This document shows, one piece after another, positions 1 to 8,878 of a stretch of 32,419 nucleotides of DNA. Position numbers and translations under genes: made by a program. Below the pieces are notes generated by a model. That model saw only the letters and a program-made list of their open reading frames with translations, had not been told where the DNA came from and did no database searches. The stretch covers positions 1-32,419 of the IMG/VR virus record IMGVR_UViG_3300043464_001543, one strand, 5' to 3'. Numbering within the stretch: position 1 is the stretch's first letter; each line of letters starts with the position of its first letter. This DNA comes from a virus.

Positions 1-64
1 TATTTGTCTTAACAGGTTTATTAAGATTCCTTAAAGCATCAATTATAACTTGTTTATTATACAT
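1..64 (-). CDS. N-terminal fragment of the next late gene, cut by the window edge
   Basis: An ATG at 64-62 overlaps the TAA stop of the 1818-aa tail gene (TAATG overlap) and opens a frame that stays open for 21 codons to the window edge, starting MYNKQVIIDALRNLNK. The overlap argues for translational coupling, so I take it as a real gene. In crAss-like phages, large virion or cargo proteins commonly follow the tail (muzzle) gene, so this may be the start of such a protein. That is inference from position only; 21 residues are too few to identify it. Confidence 0.65.
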   Translation of the reverse strand, partial: MYNKQVIIDALRNLNKPVKTN

Positions 65-3000
65 TATCTAGCAGAATATTGATTTTTTAAATTACTAAAT
101 TTCAGAATCATATTGACATCATTACATTGTTCACGTCTTAAATTTAAGAAATTAAGATAGTGTCTGAACTTTTTTCTCTGTAATTCTGGTTTATCATAAT
201 CCATGTTAAGTGGATTAAGAACTCTTGTGTAACCATTTTGAGCTGTTACCCAAGTATTTTCTGAAGAGTAGTTACCTTGTAAGATAGTTGTACCAGGAAT
301 AACCGGTCCCGTTGGAGGATAATTAGAACCTATTGGGAATTCATCTCTGTTTTTAGTTATATCCCAGAATTGGTTGAACCTGTATTTTTGTTCTTCTTTA
401 GAGAAAAGGATGTCATACGAAGCTAAGTTCCCGTTTAGTTTTGGAAACTGTAATGAAAGATTGATATCGTTCTTTGGATAAAGATTTAAATTCAAGTATC
501 CAGAAACTTGTTCTGTATTATAAACAACAGCCTGATCAAAGTTATAATCAAGAACATGATGTTGATCTATACAACTACCAGCATTTCTTCTATAACATTC
601 TAATGCATATTCTACAGATCGTGTAGTCATTACAGTTTGTCCTGATACAATTGGAAATTCAATTTCCCAACCGTACTGTTGATTATAATAATTACAGAAA
701 CTATTACACACATAATTATGTTTCCAAAATGTATTTTCTTTTGTTGATAAGAATATGTCTTTAGTAGGTATAACTAAATCAGGATGCCAATCATGGAAAC
801 TAATCCAAAACTGTTGTTTAGGATCATAGCTTATTGTCCAAGAAGAATCTTCAAATAAATAAGGATCACCCAAATTATATTTTAAATTTTGATTATCATC
901 TAATATAAAGTCGTCACCAATTCCTTCAGAATCCATTGGACGGTAAACAACTCTTCCTTTAAATTCATCTTTTAAATAGTAATCTTTCTTACAAAAGTAA
1001 AGTACAGTACTTGAGCTGTCATAAGTTGCTTGACATCCAATACCAGCTACAGGATTATCTTGCCATGGGTAATCAGGAAAGTCTTCCGTTAATCTATATG
1101 GCATGTATAATATATACCACCATTTCATACCAGCTGCAGATATTTCTTGTAGACCACCACTATATGAAAATACACGACCCTGATTTTGGGACATATAATA
1201 TATTCCTACTGGAGTAGATATAACTGATAATCTATTTTGAGATGATCCATACTCATATGCTTTATCTGCATTAGACACAGCTTGCTGAGGTTGAGAAAAT
1301 AATCCACCATCACCAATTGTAATCTTAGTATTTAAATCTGTTTCAAGAGTATCAACACCTTGATACATCTGTGGACTTTCATTTTTAAAAGTAATAAATA
1401 AACCACTTTTGTTTATAGCTTTAACTCCAGATATTTGACCTTTAAATTCTTTGTAATTATTAACTAAATAAATAAACCAGCTGTCTTTAATAGCTTCAAA
1501 TTGTTGAGGTAATGAATAGATTATTCTATCTGGATAGTATGTGTAACATAACTTAGCTACATTAGGATTATAGTATTTAGATTGTACATTACCTGCAGAA
1601 AAATATTGAGAGTATAATTTAGAAACACTTAATGAATAATCATAAATGTATTCACTTAGTTTACCCATTACACCAGGATTCATATCAAACATTGCAATGT
1701 AGTCTGTATATCTATACGGATCATAATGTTTTCCTCCCTCTCTAGTACTTTGTTTTCTAAAGTCTACTATAACATCCGATTCTACAAAGAAGTCTCTTAT
1801 ACCTGAATTTGCTAAATAAAAGTATGCATTCCTTACAGACCACAATCCTTCATATTTATCACCTAAAAAATTACCTTCTTCAACATCTGTTGCATAGTTA
1901 TAAAATCTACTAGAACTTACATAATAATCCATATTATAAAATGCACTAGGTAAACCTCCTGTACCTGGAACAGATGGAGATGTAAAATTTATTAGTTCTG
2001 ATAAAAAACCAGCATCATATCTTATACTATTTACAGCAAATCTAGCTTGAGGAATCATACTACGTAAATAGTAATTATACTCAAATCCATCAGGTTGACC
2101 GTATAACCAGTCATAGTAGAACATCATATTGTTCTTCTCTGTATATCTATTTATATAAGTATCACCTCCAAATATAATTGGTGTTCTTACAATTTTACTA
2201 ATTATATATTCTTTATTATCTTTAGGACATGTATAGTTGGTTACAGCTACTGTATAATTAGATAACTTTTGCTCACATGGTGTGACTACAACTTGAAACT
2301 CACTACCTAATTGACCATATTGATTTCTTACCCTTGCTTTAATAGCTCCATAGTGACTTGCAATAGGTAAACTAAAAGGTATGTTTTTATCATCTTCATT
2401 AAAAGCAGGAAGATCTGAACTTATAAATGCAGGGTCTGAACTATTTTGAACTATGGTTCCAACTGTAACAAGTGATTTATCTGCAAAACCTGATGTGATC
2501 AAATTAGGTCCTATATTAACTCCACTTGCATATGCCGGATTATAATATGGTCCACTTTTAGTTCTTATAGTAACAGCATCTGATCTTTTAAGATTGTTGA
2601 TCATATATGAATTATAAGCACCTGATACAACATCTTGATATCTTGGAACATCCTGAAGGTTATCTCTTAAATAAAAACCTTCATCCATTTTAAATCTTTT
2701 AAGCTCACTTGTAGGTATAGTCGTCATATTACTATAGAATCCATAACTAAGACACTGCATTGCATATTGTCTGTATGGAGTAAGTGCATAAAATATTTGT
2801 AATGTAACATCAGCACCTTCAGAAAAGTAAAATGCAATCTGATTCAAAGCACCAAGTGATCTTGTTATTGGATCTAAGTATGCCCATTTAGGAAATTCAA
2901 CAGTACCATTAATTACAATAGGTACATTGGAACCCAATCCTGCTGCAACATTTCCTGCTTGTGCATATAACTGATCGGCATTTGCAACTGATGTTGCAGA

Positions 3001-5520
3001 ATAACCACCAGTTACTGATAAACCTGCATCAAGTAATGGTCCAAATCCTGTCCAATAAGTACTAATAAAAGTATTATAAAATGCTGCAGCACCAGCTAGT
3101 AATGCAGCACCAGCTAATGATGTAGCTCCTGAAACACCCGGTGAATCTGATGCACCTGAACCACCCATTGCTTGTGGTTGATTGATAGTTCTTTTCCCTA
3201 TTAAAGATATAATAGCTTCAGCAATACCACCTATAATCATTGCTGCTACAACACCACTTGCAAGTAACTTCCATTTAGGATGATCACTAGGTTCCTGGAA
3301 ATTAGTATTTGAATAACCATTTAGTGTTCCATATAACTTGAATTCAGTAGTATTCAAATATGGAGTTCTAAACATTGTATCCGGAGAATGGAATGTAAAG
3401 ATGTCTGTTGGAATGTTTTGATTTATGGAATTTTTATTTTTATCCTGATTAAATATATAAGGATCATTGTATAAATAATTATGATCAGATGATGTTGAAG
3501 AAGAACCAATTGGTATAATTGTATTAAAAGGATAATTTGGATATAACCCTATTTTATTTTGAGCAACAGCCCCTCTTGGTTGATATGTACGGAAATTATT
3601 AACCATACCTTTTGCAACAATAGTTTTGTTCCCCTCACGGGAACCACGTAAAATTTCATAACCTGCAATACCAGGAATATCCACACCATCTTGATCTTTT
3701 GGTAATGTGATATTATCAAACACAGCAGTCATCAATCTTATATTAAGAGTGCTACTAATTGTTGCAGGACTTGTATTTGGTTGAAAATGAACTGCATCTG
3801 TAGTACTATTATTAGCAATAAAATTTTCTGGAAATTTATGATGTCTTATTTTTTTACCACACAAATCAAATGGACCTTCTGTTTGTCCAGTAGGTGTTTG
3901 AGCTTCAGGACCTGTCCAACAATAGTAACTTGGATTCCATATATCAGGTCTGTCATTTGGATAGTTTTCAGTTGATTCCCAATATCCCATATCACCTGTT
4001 GCAAGAACAACACCTCCATCATCTAAAACCCATTTATTAAGAGTTGTGTTAAATGTAGCACCTGGTAAAAAAGATAAGTTAGAGGAATCTCTACTAGCTG
4101 TATTATATATTTCAAATACTCTATCATCTGTTGCTAATGCATCTTTATCATTAATGTCTTCTGTTTCAAATCTTACTCCTAAATTAGGTACATTAAAGTC
4201 TCGTGGTGCTCTACCAGGAATATGATACGAAGCTGATTTGTCTCCTGTATTATATACCCATCTAATATAAAAAGTATAAACTTCATCTCTTAGGTAATTT
4301 GTTTTATTACCTCCTTTCATATAGTAATCAGCAGGATACTGAACACTAGCCCATCTTGTTTGAATTAAATTTGCAAGTGGTTGATAGTTAAAATCAAATT
4401 TAGATTTAGGACCTACACGAAGTAAATAATCATTTACATCTGCCATTTGATCAGATGTTTCAAATACAGGAGTAACTAGTGGTAATTGTTCTAAGGGAAC
4501 TTTAACAAGACTTGGATTTATCTGATCAATTGAAATACGTGTTGTTGTAGTTGGATAAAAACCAAATTGATTTGCTACAGTTCCTTGATTTATATTTTGA
4601 ACTATTACTAATACAAATTCATCAAAATTTACTGTATCAGCATTAATCTCTAATGTCAATGAACCATCAAGATCATTCACACTAAATATAAATTGATTAT
4701 TACTTTGTGAAAAATAGTCAGTAACTTTTTGACCTTTAATAGTATAAGCAATAGTAGCAAAATAAGTACCATTAGATAATGTACCACCTAATTGTCCTAA
4801 AGTTAAATTAAGACATGGTGTTGTCATCAATCGTGCTAATCTTGTATTGTCACATACTAAAGTATTTTTTAATACAACAAACTCACAATCATTTACTAGA
4901 ATTTCTTTTTCAACCCAAGCAACACCTGGCCATAAGAATTCAGTATTGACTCCATTTGAATAATAGTTCATAGTAAGAGCTCCACCTCCTACCCAAGCAT
5001 AATCTAATGTTGGCCAAGTTTTTGGATCTCCCACATTAAGATATCTATCTGGATTAAATCCATCAGACCAATATACTTGCCAAGAACAATCTTCTTTTTC
5101 TCGTGATGCTCCGGATATCAAATATCTTTTATCAAAGTTTAAACATTTACTTTGTACAATGGGTCTGTATCTACATACATCTTCTTCAAGTAATCCTATT
5201 TCAGACGTGATTCTTTTACCATTACTGGCATGACCTGCTGTAAATACAATCCATTTATCTGAATATAAATAAACAGCACCAATGATATATTTTTTAGTTG
5301 CCGTTACAGGCATTGTTGCACCAGTAACTCCACATAAAAAATTTGATATCTCATTAGACAATGTACCTATGTCACCTTCAATACTATTATTAACTGCATT
5401 GATAGCATGAGTCCACATTCCTTCAGAAACAAATGAAGGATCAGAATCTTTATTAAGCCCTTTTGTAAAAGAGCTTGTTATCATTTTTGATGTATCTTGT
5501 AAACCTTGCTTTTTTGCCAT
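64..5520 (-). CDS. Giant tail protein, crAss muzzle/stabilisation-like (1818 aa)
   Basis: This is the largest protein of the window and the last complete gene. Its N-terminus (SSFTKGLNKDSDPSF, then a WTHAINAVNN and GDIGTLSNE stretch at about 15-58) is typical of the large crAss-like 'stabilisation protein'. In the crAss001 virion the equivalent protein forms the tail muzzle at the distal end of the short tail. The sequence is rich in Tyr, Asn, Asp and aromatics and looks beta-rich throughout, as expected for a large tail barrel. Residues about 752-774 and 801-819 are strongly hydrophobic with a Gly/Ser-rich linker between them, which is unusual for such a protein. It starts 3 bases downstream of the 347-aa ring-like gene, and its stop overlaps the next ATG. 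The family assignment is fairly secure. The precise role (muzzle against another distal tail part) is inferred from size and gene order. Confidence 0.85.
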   Translation of the reverse strand: MAKKQGLQDTSKMITSSFTKGLNKDSDPSFVSEGMWTHAINAVNNSIEGDIGTLSNEISNFLCGVTGATMPVTATKKYIIGAVYLYSDKWIVFTAGHASNGKRITSEIGLLEEDVCRYRPIVQSKCLNFDKRYLISGASREKEDCSWQVYWSDGFNPDRYLNVGDPKTWPTLDYAWVGGGALTMNYYSNGVNTEFLWPGVAWVEKEILVNDCEFVVLKNTLVCDNTRLARLMTTPCLNLTLGQLGGTLSNGTYFATIAYTIKGQKVTDYFSQSNNQFIFSVNDLDGSLTLEINADTVNFDEFVLVIVQNINQGTVANQFGFYPTTTTRISIDQINPSLVKVPLEQLPLVTPVFETSDQMADVNDYLLRVGPKSKFDFNYQPLANLIQTRWASVQYPADYYMKGGNKTNYLRDEVYTFYIRWVYNTGDKSASYHIPGRAPRDFNVPNLGVRFETEDINDKDALATDDRVFEIYNTASRDSSNLSFLPGATFNTTLNKWVLDDGGVVLATGDMGYWESTENYPNDRPDIWNPSYYCWTGPEAQTPTGQTEGPFDLCGKKIRHHKFPENFIANNSTTDAVHFQPNTSPATISSTLNIRLMTAVFDNITLPKDQDGVDIPGIAGYEILRGSREGNKTIVAKGMVNNFRTYQPRGAVAQNKIGLYPNYPFNTIIPIGSSSTSSDHNYLYNDPYIFNQDKNKNSINQNIPTDIFTFHSPDTMFRTPYLNTTEFKLYGTLNGYSNTNFQEPSDHPKWKLLASGVVAAMIIGGIAEAIISLIGKRTINQPQAMGGSGASDSPGVSGATSLAGAALLAGAAAFYNTFISTYWTGFGPLLDAGLSVTGGYSATSVANADQLYAQAGNVAAGLGSNVPIVINGTVEFPKWAYLDPITRSLGALNQIAFYFSEGADVTLQIFYALTPYRQYAMQCLSYGFYSNMTTIPTSELKRFKMDEGFYLRDNLQDVPRYQDVVSGAYNSYMINNLKRSDAVTIRTKSGPYYNPAYASGVNIGPNLITSGFADKSLVTVGTIVQNSSDPAFISSDLPAFNEDDKNIPFSLPIASHYGAIKARVRNQYGQLGSEFQVVVTPCEQKLSNYTVAVTNYTCPKDNKEYIISKIVRTPIIFGGDTYINRYTEKNNMMFYYDWLYGQPDGFEYNYYLRSMIPQARFAVNSIRYDAGFLSELINFTSPSVPGTGGLPSAFYNMDYYVSSSRFYNYATDVEEGNFLGDKYEGLWSVRNAYFYLANSGIRDFFVESDVIVDFRKQSTREGGKHYDPYRYTDYIAMFDMNPGVMGKLSEYIYDYSLSVSKLYSQYFSAGNVQSKYYNPNVAKLCYTYYPDRIIYSLPQQFEAIKDSWFIYLVNNYKEFKGQISGVKAINKSGLFITFKNESPQMYQGVDTLETDLNTKITIGDGGLFSQPQQAVSNADKAYEYGSSQNRLSVISTPVGIYYMSQNQGRVFSYSGGLQEISAAGMKWWYILYMPYRLTEDFPDYPWQDNPVAGIGCQATYDSSSTVLYFCKKDYYLKDEFKGRVVYRPMDSEGIGDDFILDDNQNLKYNLGDPYLFEDSSWTISYDPKQQFWISFHDWHPDLVIPTKDIFLSTKENTFWKHNYVCNSFCNYYNQQYGWEIEFPIVSGQTVMTTRSVEYALECYRRNAGSCIDQHHVLDYNFDQAVVYNTEQVSGYLNLNLYPKNDINLSLQFPKLNGNLASYDILFSKEEQKYRFNQFWDITKNRDEFPIGSNYPPTGPVIPGTTILQGNYSSENTWVTAQNGYTRVLNPLNMDYDKPELQRKKFRHYLNFLNLRREQCNDVNMILKFSNLKNQYSAR

Positions 5521-5522
5521 GA

Positions 5523-6566
5523 CTAGATAACTCTGTTATTTGTATTTCCTCTACGATATGGGTCATTTGGTGAATAACTCATGAACATGCTATAGTATTT
5601 ACCATACTGAGCTCTTCTATTAGTCCACCAAAGTTTTTCCATTTCTTTAAAGTTTGGTGTATTAACTAGACTTAATGCATTGTTTCTTGCTTCTCTAAGT
5701 TTAGCATCCATCAACTGCATTCTTTGAACAACATCTTCTCCATTTAAAAATAAATTTTCAAAGATTCTTTGCTTCAGTGCATATTCATAATAGTCATTTA
5801 ATAACTCATGATCAGGGACCATTAAGTTATTGTTTTCATCAGACAGGTCTCCTTGATAATTTAAGTATACTTTACCTGATTCAAATGTTGTATTTAAAAA
5901 ACCATCTTTAATCCATCCTTGATCAGGTGTATTATAATAAAGATTTGGACATTCACAATCAATGTTCTGACTTGTCTTCATTCTTAATGGTTTAAGATAT
6001 CTGAATCTTCTTGTAGTACTTGCATTAACAACCTGAATCAATTCATACTCCTCACCTTTACAATTTAAAAAAACTCTTGGTGCAATGCATGTATTACCGT
6101 AAGGATTATTTGGATCATATGCAGTTGGTATAGGATCTACTATAGGGTGATTAAGATCACAAGCTGCGGTTTTGTTACATGGATTTGAATTACACGTTCT
6201 ACAGTTAACTGTTTCACATGCACAATTATTAACAGGTCCAGGATATTCTCTATAGGGTACTTCTTGAATATTAGTTCCTCCGGCCATACCATCATAACCA
6301 ACTACTTCTTGAAAATCTCCACAAATAAGAGCATAATTAAATACATAGAAATCATCAGGAAGTTTTACCTTATGATGACAAACATCTAGTATAACTTCTT
6401 TAGTTTGATTTATTCTTAGACCTAATTGGTAATTAACCTTACGAACAAGTTTAATTAACTGTTGAGGCTCTATCATATTTTCTAGAGCAAACGTGTTAAG
6501 GTCAATAGTAACATCTTCCAGCAACTGGTCAAATGTTCTATATTTGAGTGTGTAATTAAAATCCAT
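5523..6566 (-). CDS. Ring/adaptor-like tail protein (347 aa)
   Basis: This is a virion protein of the crAss structural block, placed between a smaller ring-like protein and the giant tail protein. The N-terminal 75 residues are helical and resemble the adaptor fold seen in podovirus connector proteins (P22 gp4-like). A beta-rich middle with a Cys-rich insert follows at about residues 115-135 (several CxxC-type pairs, possibly metal-binding or disulfide-bonded). The C-terminal 100 residues are helical again. In crAss001, proteins at this position form the stacked rings between portal and muzzle. Its ATG overlaps the stop of the upstream gene (TAATG at 6568-6564), so the two are probably translated together. 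The ring number cannot be fixed from sequence alone. Confidence 0.7.
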   Translation of the reverse strand: MDFNYTLKYRTFDQLLEDVTIDLNTFALENMIEPQQLIKLVRKVNYQLGLRINQTKEVILDVCHHKVKLPDDFYVFNYALICGDFQEVVGYDGMAGGTNIQEVPYREYPGPVNNCACETVNCRTCNSNPCNKTAACDLNHPIVDPIPTAYDPNNPYGNTCIAPRVFLNCKGEEYELIQVVNASTTRRFRYLKPLRMKTSQNIDCECPNLYYNTPDQGWIKDGFLNTTFESGKVYLNYQGDLSDENNNLMVPDHELLNDYYEYALKQRIFENLFLNGEDVVQRMQLMDAKLREARNNALSLVNTPNFKEMEKLWWTNRRAQYGKYYSMFMSYSPNDPYRRGNTNNRVI

Positions 6567-7228
6567 TATCTAAGTGCATTTTGACCATCATCAGGTCCAT
6601 CAGTTGGAACTTGAATAGCCGTAGTTAATTCTTTAATAGCAAATTGCTCTATTTCAGAAAATAAATATTCTGGAAATGGTAATGGATCATCTTGTCTTAT
6701 TGAACAAGGATCATTATCACAAGAATCAATTTTACCTTGAAAAATAGCTTCCATTCTAATTGCATCCCAATCAACATTAGGTACATAGACATAACCATTC
6801 AGGTACCAGAAGTATGGTCTCTTATTATACTTAAATGTAGTTGACTTAGTTATAGAAACCCAAGTACCAGGATCTGTTCTATTCATTTCTATAGATCCAT
6901 CTATAGAAGATACTGTACGTATAATAGGACCCATAGCTCCATCAAATATTGTTGGGAGTTTATCTTTTGATCTTTTAAAATAACATCCTGAGTATACTCC
7001 TATACAACCTGCTTCTACTTTATCTACATCAATGAGCTCAATATAGGGCAGCACTTTAAATATAGAACTGATCTTCATCAATCTAAATTGATTATCCTCT
7101 CTCTTCAAAAGAGTTTGACCATACTTTGTAATTACATAGTATATGTTTCTATCAGTAAGAAAAGGATCCTCCTTTACTGCTTTTAATGCATTTCTTACTC
7201 TTGATACTGCTTCACCAATTGTTGTCAT
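6566..7228 (-). CDS. Ring/connector-like structural protein (220 aa)
   Basis: A conserved crAss-like structural protein. The first 60 residues are helical (TIGEAVSRVRNALKAVKED, then TDRNIYYVITKYGQTLLKRE). The middle is a beta domain with the phrase KRPYFWYLNGYVYVP, and the C-terminal helix (FSEIEQFAIKELTTAI) is of the kind found at the end of head-tail adaptor proteins. I infer a role as one of the rings joining portal and tail. It begins 4 bases inside the end of the IHF-like gene and overlaps the 347-aa gene downstream, so three to four tail-assembly genes form one coupled run. No enzymatic motif is visible. Confidence 0.68.
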   Translation of the reverse strand: MTTIGEAVSRVRNALKAVKEDPFLTDRNIYYVITKYGQTLLKREDNQFRLMKISSIFKVLPYIELIDVDKVEAGCIGVYSGCYFKRSKDKLPTIFDGAMGPIIRTVSSIDGSIEMNRTDPGTWVSITKSTTFKYNKRPYFWYLNGYVYVPNVDWDAIRMEAIFQGKIDSCDNDPCSIRQDDPLPFPEYLFSEIEQFAIKELTTAIQVPTDGPDDGQNALR

Positions 7229-7806
7229 ATATCAAATTCATTATAGCTTTTTAAAGCTGTTGTGTTAACTTTATTTAGGTAGTCTTTGTATAGTGCACTA
7301 TTATATACTTTGTCTATTTTTGATTTTGGTAAAACCTCTACATACATATTCCAGTTTTCTGGATATGATTTTGCAACTGTTCTTTTAAATTCTCTACATG
7401 CTGTAAAACCCCAAAACTCTCTATTCTTCATTTTGTGTTTAGGTGCATAATTTGTAAAAAATATTTTTGCTAGTTTACCATCAGATTCCCAATTATTGTT
7501 TGTTACTTTGACACCATATTTATTTGACTTTGCAAAATCAATATTGTCTTTTTTACTTCTCTGACATGTGCCTATAAATAACCAACCAATTTGCTCAGGT
7601 AGCTGTACACCATCTCTAGTATCAATAACTGCTTGATATACAACTTGATTGAATTTTTTAATTATCTTTCTAAGCATTTTATCATCTAAGTTTTTATACT
7701 TGGGATGTGTTTTTTTAAAATTATCAAAGAACTCTTTGTTCAAAATAGTGCTTACTTCAGGTCTGTACCTCGAAGCTTTTACATCAGGTTTCCTAAATTC
7801 CTTCAT
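7225..7806 (-). CDS. IHF/HU-like protein of the crAss tail-gene cluster (193 aa)
   Basis: Residues about 24-80 match the HU/IHF layout: a helix (KEFFDNFKKTH), a second long helix (LDDKMLRKIIKKFNQVVYQAVID), then a turn and beta strand (VQLPEQIGWLFIGT) at the place of the HU 'GFGTF' strand. The rest is basic and unlike HU. A protein annotated as an IHF subunit lies at this position, next to the ring and stabilisation genes, in many crAss-like genomes. It may bind DNA or have been recruited into the virion; the sequence does not decide this. It is the first gene after a strong terminator (7846-7880), and a promoter-like element lies between the two. The -10-like box ends only about 3 bases before the ATG, which leaves almost no leader if that promoter is used. 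Confidence 0.75.
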   Translation of the reverse strand: MKEFRKPDVKASRYRPEVSTILNKEFFDNFKKTHPKYKNLDDKMLRKIIKKFNQVVYQAVIDTRDGVQLPEQIGWLFIGTCQRSKKDNIDFAKSNKYGVKVTNNNWESDGKLAKIFFTNYAPKHKMKNREFWGFTACREFKRTVAKSYPENWNMYVEVLPKSKIDKVYNSALYKDYLNKVNTTALKSYNEFDI

Positions 7807-7809
7807 ATT

Positions 7810-7838
7810 AATATACTAAAAATATTTGACATTAACAA
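7810..7838 (-). promoter_or_regulatory. Promoter-like element upstream of the IHF-like gene
   Basis: Read on the minus strand: TTGTTA (7838-7833), 17 bases, TATATT (7815-7810). It lies between the terminator at 7846-7880 and the start at 7806, as expected if a new transcript begins here. The TATATT box is 3 bases from the ATG, so a start 7 bases downstream would fall inside the gene. Either initiation is unusually close or the true promoter lies further upstream. The same hexamer pair recurs at other unit borders. Confidence 0.45.
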
Positions 7839-7845
7839 ATGTAAC

Positions 7846-7880
7846 TAAAAAACAAAACCCCCACAAGTGTGAGGGCTTTG
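7846..7880 (-). terminator. Intrinsic terminator after the 316-aa fibre gene
   Basis: On the minus strand CCCTCAC (7875-7869) pairs with GTGGGGG (7864-7858, one T-G wobble) around a 4-base loop. The stem can extend by CAAAG/TTTTG. A T-run, TTTTGTTTTTT (7857-7847), follows. This is a textbook rho-independent terminator. It closes the unit that carries the structural and fibre genes and separates it from the tail-ring unit. A weaker inverted repeat (TTTGTTG/CAACAAA, 7883-7906) sits just before it. Confidence 0.88.
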
Positions 7881-7917
7881 CCTTTGTTGTTACAGAAACC
7901 AACAAACCGTAACTTCT

Positions 7918-8868
7918 TTATATACTGAATTTTCTTATTGCACGCACTCTCAAACTTCCTGTTTTCATAGAAGCACCTGCTCCTGTATATGTACCAGCTA
8001 TACCAAAATTAAATATTAAAGCTTCTGTTTGATTTTTTTCAGTACTACTCCAATAATTTTCGTTAATTATTTCAGTAGCACCAGATATTGAACCAAAACT
8101 AGAATTACCAGACAAAGTTCTATTTACATTAAACCTATTATTGTAAAGTAAATTAAGTTCATCAATAGCTGGTAAGTACCAACCTGAAATAAGTACTACA
8201 CTATTATAAATACTAACCGCATAAGCAGCACTTGTAAATTGACTACCTGTTGAACCTGATAATATTAAATAATTAGAAGCACCATTCCAAGATGAAGTAT
8301 TCATTAACATTGGTGGTTGCCCTGGTCCTATTCTATTATCCCAAGAAGCACTGGTAGCAGCATCAGATTTAGCAACTACTAAATAATGTTCTGTTGTACC
8401 ATCTTTATATCTATGAAATATTACACCTCCTTGTGATTCAACATATTCTCCTATTTCATAAGTATATCCTGGAGCTGGAGTATTATTACAAAAATAATCT
8501 ACTATATCAACAAGGGCATCAGTAACTGTAGTTCCACTTTCAACTACAACATCAGTATCACATTCAATATCTGTAGATACAATGGTTTCTGTACAGATGT
8601 AATCAACTATACTTTCTAAAGCTTCAGCTACTGTATCATTAGTATTTACAATAGGTCCTGTAGGTGCAGGATTAGGATTAGGTGAAGCATTAAATGTTTG
8701 AGCTACTGTACATGATAAAGGTAATCCTGTATATCTTACACACTGTGCATCAAATACTTCAGAGCATGGTTGTGGAGTTGGACATCCTACTGGAGTTGGA
8801 CATGGAGCAGGACTAACCATAAAGCTATCCTGATATCCACATTTTTTACATGTATTTGTTGTTGACAT
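7918..8868 (-). CDS. Fibre-like protein with C-terminal DUF1566/lectin-like domain (316 aa)
   Basis: This is probably a host-binding or decoration fibre on the virion. Residues 1-55 are Cys- and Pro-rich. Two copies of a short helical module follow: DTVAEALESIVDYIC at 78-92 and TTVTDALVDIVDYFC at 113-127. The C-terminal 180 residues look like the DUF1566 / Lcl C-terminal (C-type-lectin-related) fold: GWYLPAIDEL at 229-238, NYWSSTE at 271-277 and a closing LRVRAIRKFS at 306-315. Such domains are common at the tips of adhesins and of diversity-generating retroelement targets. The N-terminal module is shared in style with the 564-aa gene directly upstream (10 bases apart), so the two probably act together. 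Transcription ends just downstream in a strong terminator. Confidence 0.72.
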   Translation of the reverse strand: MSTTNTCKKCGYQDSFMVSPAPCPTPVGCPTPQPCSEVFDAQCVRYTGLPLSCTVAQTFNASPNPNPAPTGPIVNTNDTVAEALESIVDYICTETIVSTDIECDTDVVVESGTTVTDALVDIVDYFCNNTPAPGYTYEIGEYVESQGGVIFHRYKDGTTEHYLVVAKSDAATSASWDNRIGPGQPPMLMNTSSWNGASNYLILSGSTGSQFTSAAYAVSIYNSVVLISGWYLPAIDELNLLYNNRFNVNRTLSGNSSFGSISGATEIINENYWSSTEKNQTEALIFNFGIAGTYTGAGASMKTGSLRVRAIRKFSI

Positions 8869-8878
8869 AATATTTTAT

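Noticed and set aside
7883-7906. Inverted repeat TTTGTTG/CAACAAA as a second terminator
   Set aside because: The stem is AT-rich with a 10-base loop and no T-run follows. The adjacent stem at 7846-7880 explains termination.
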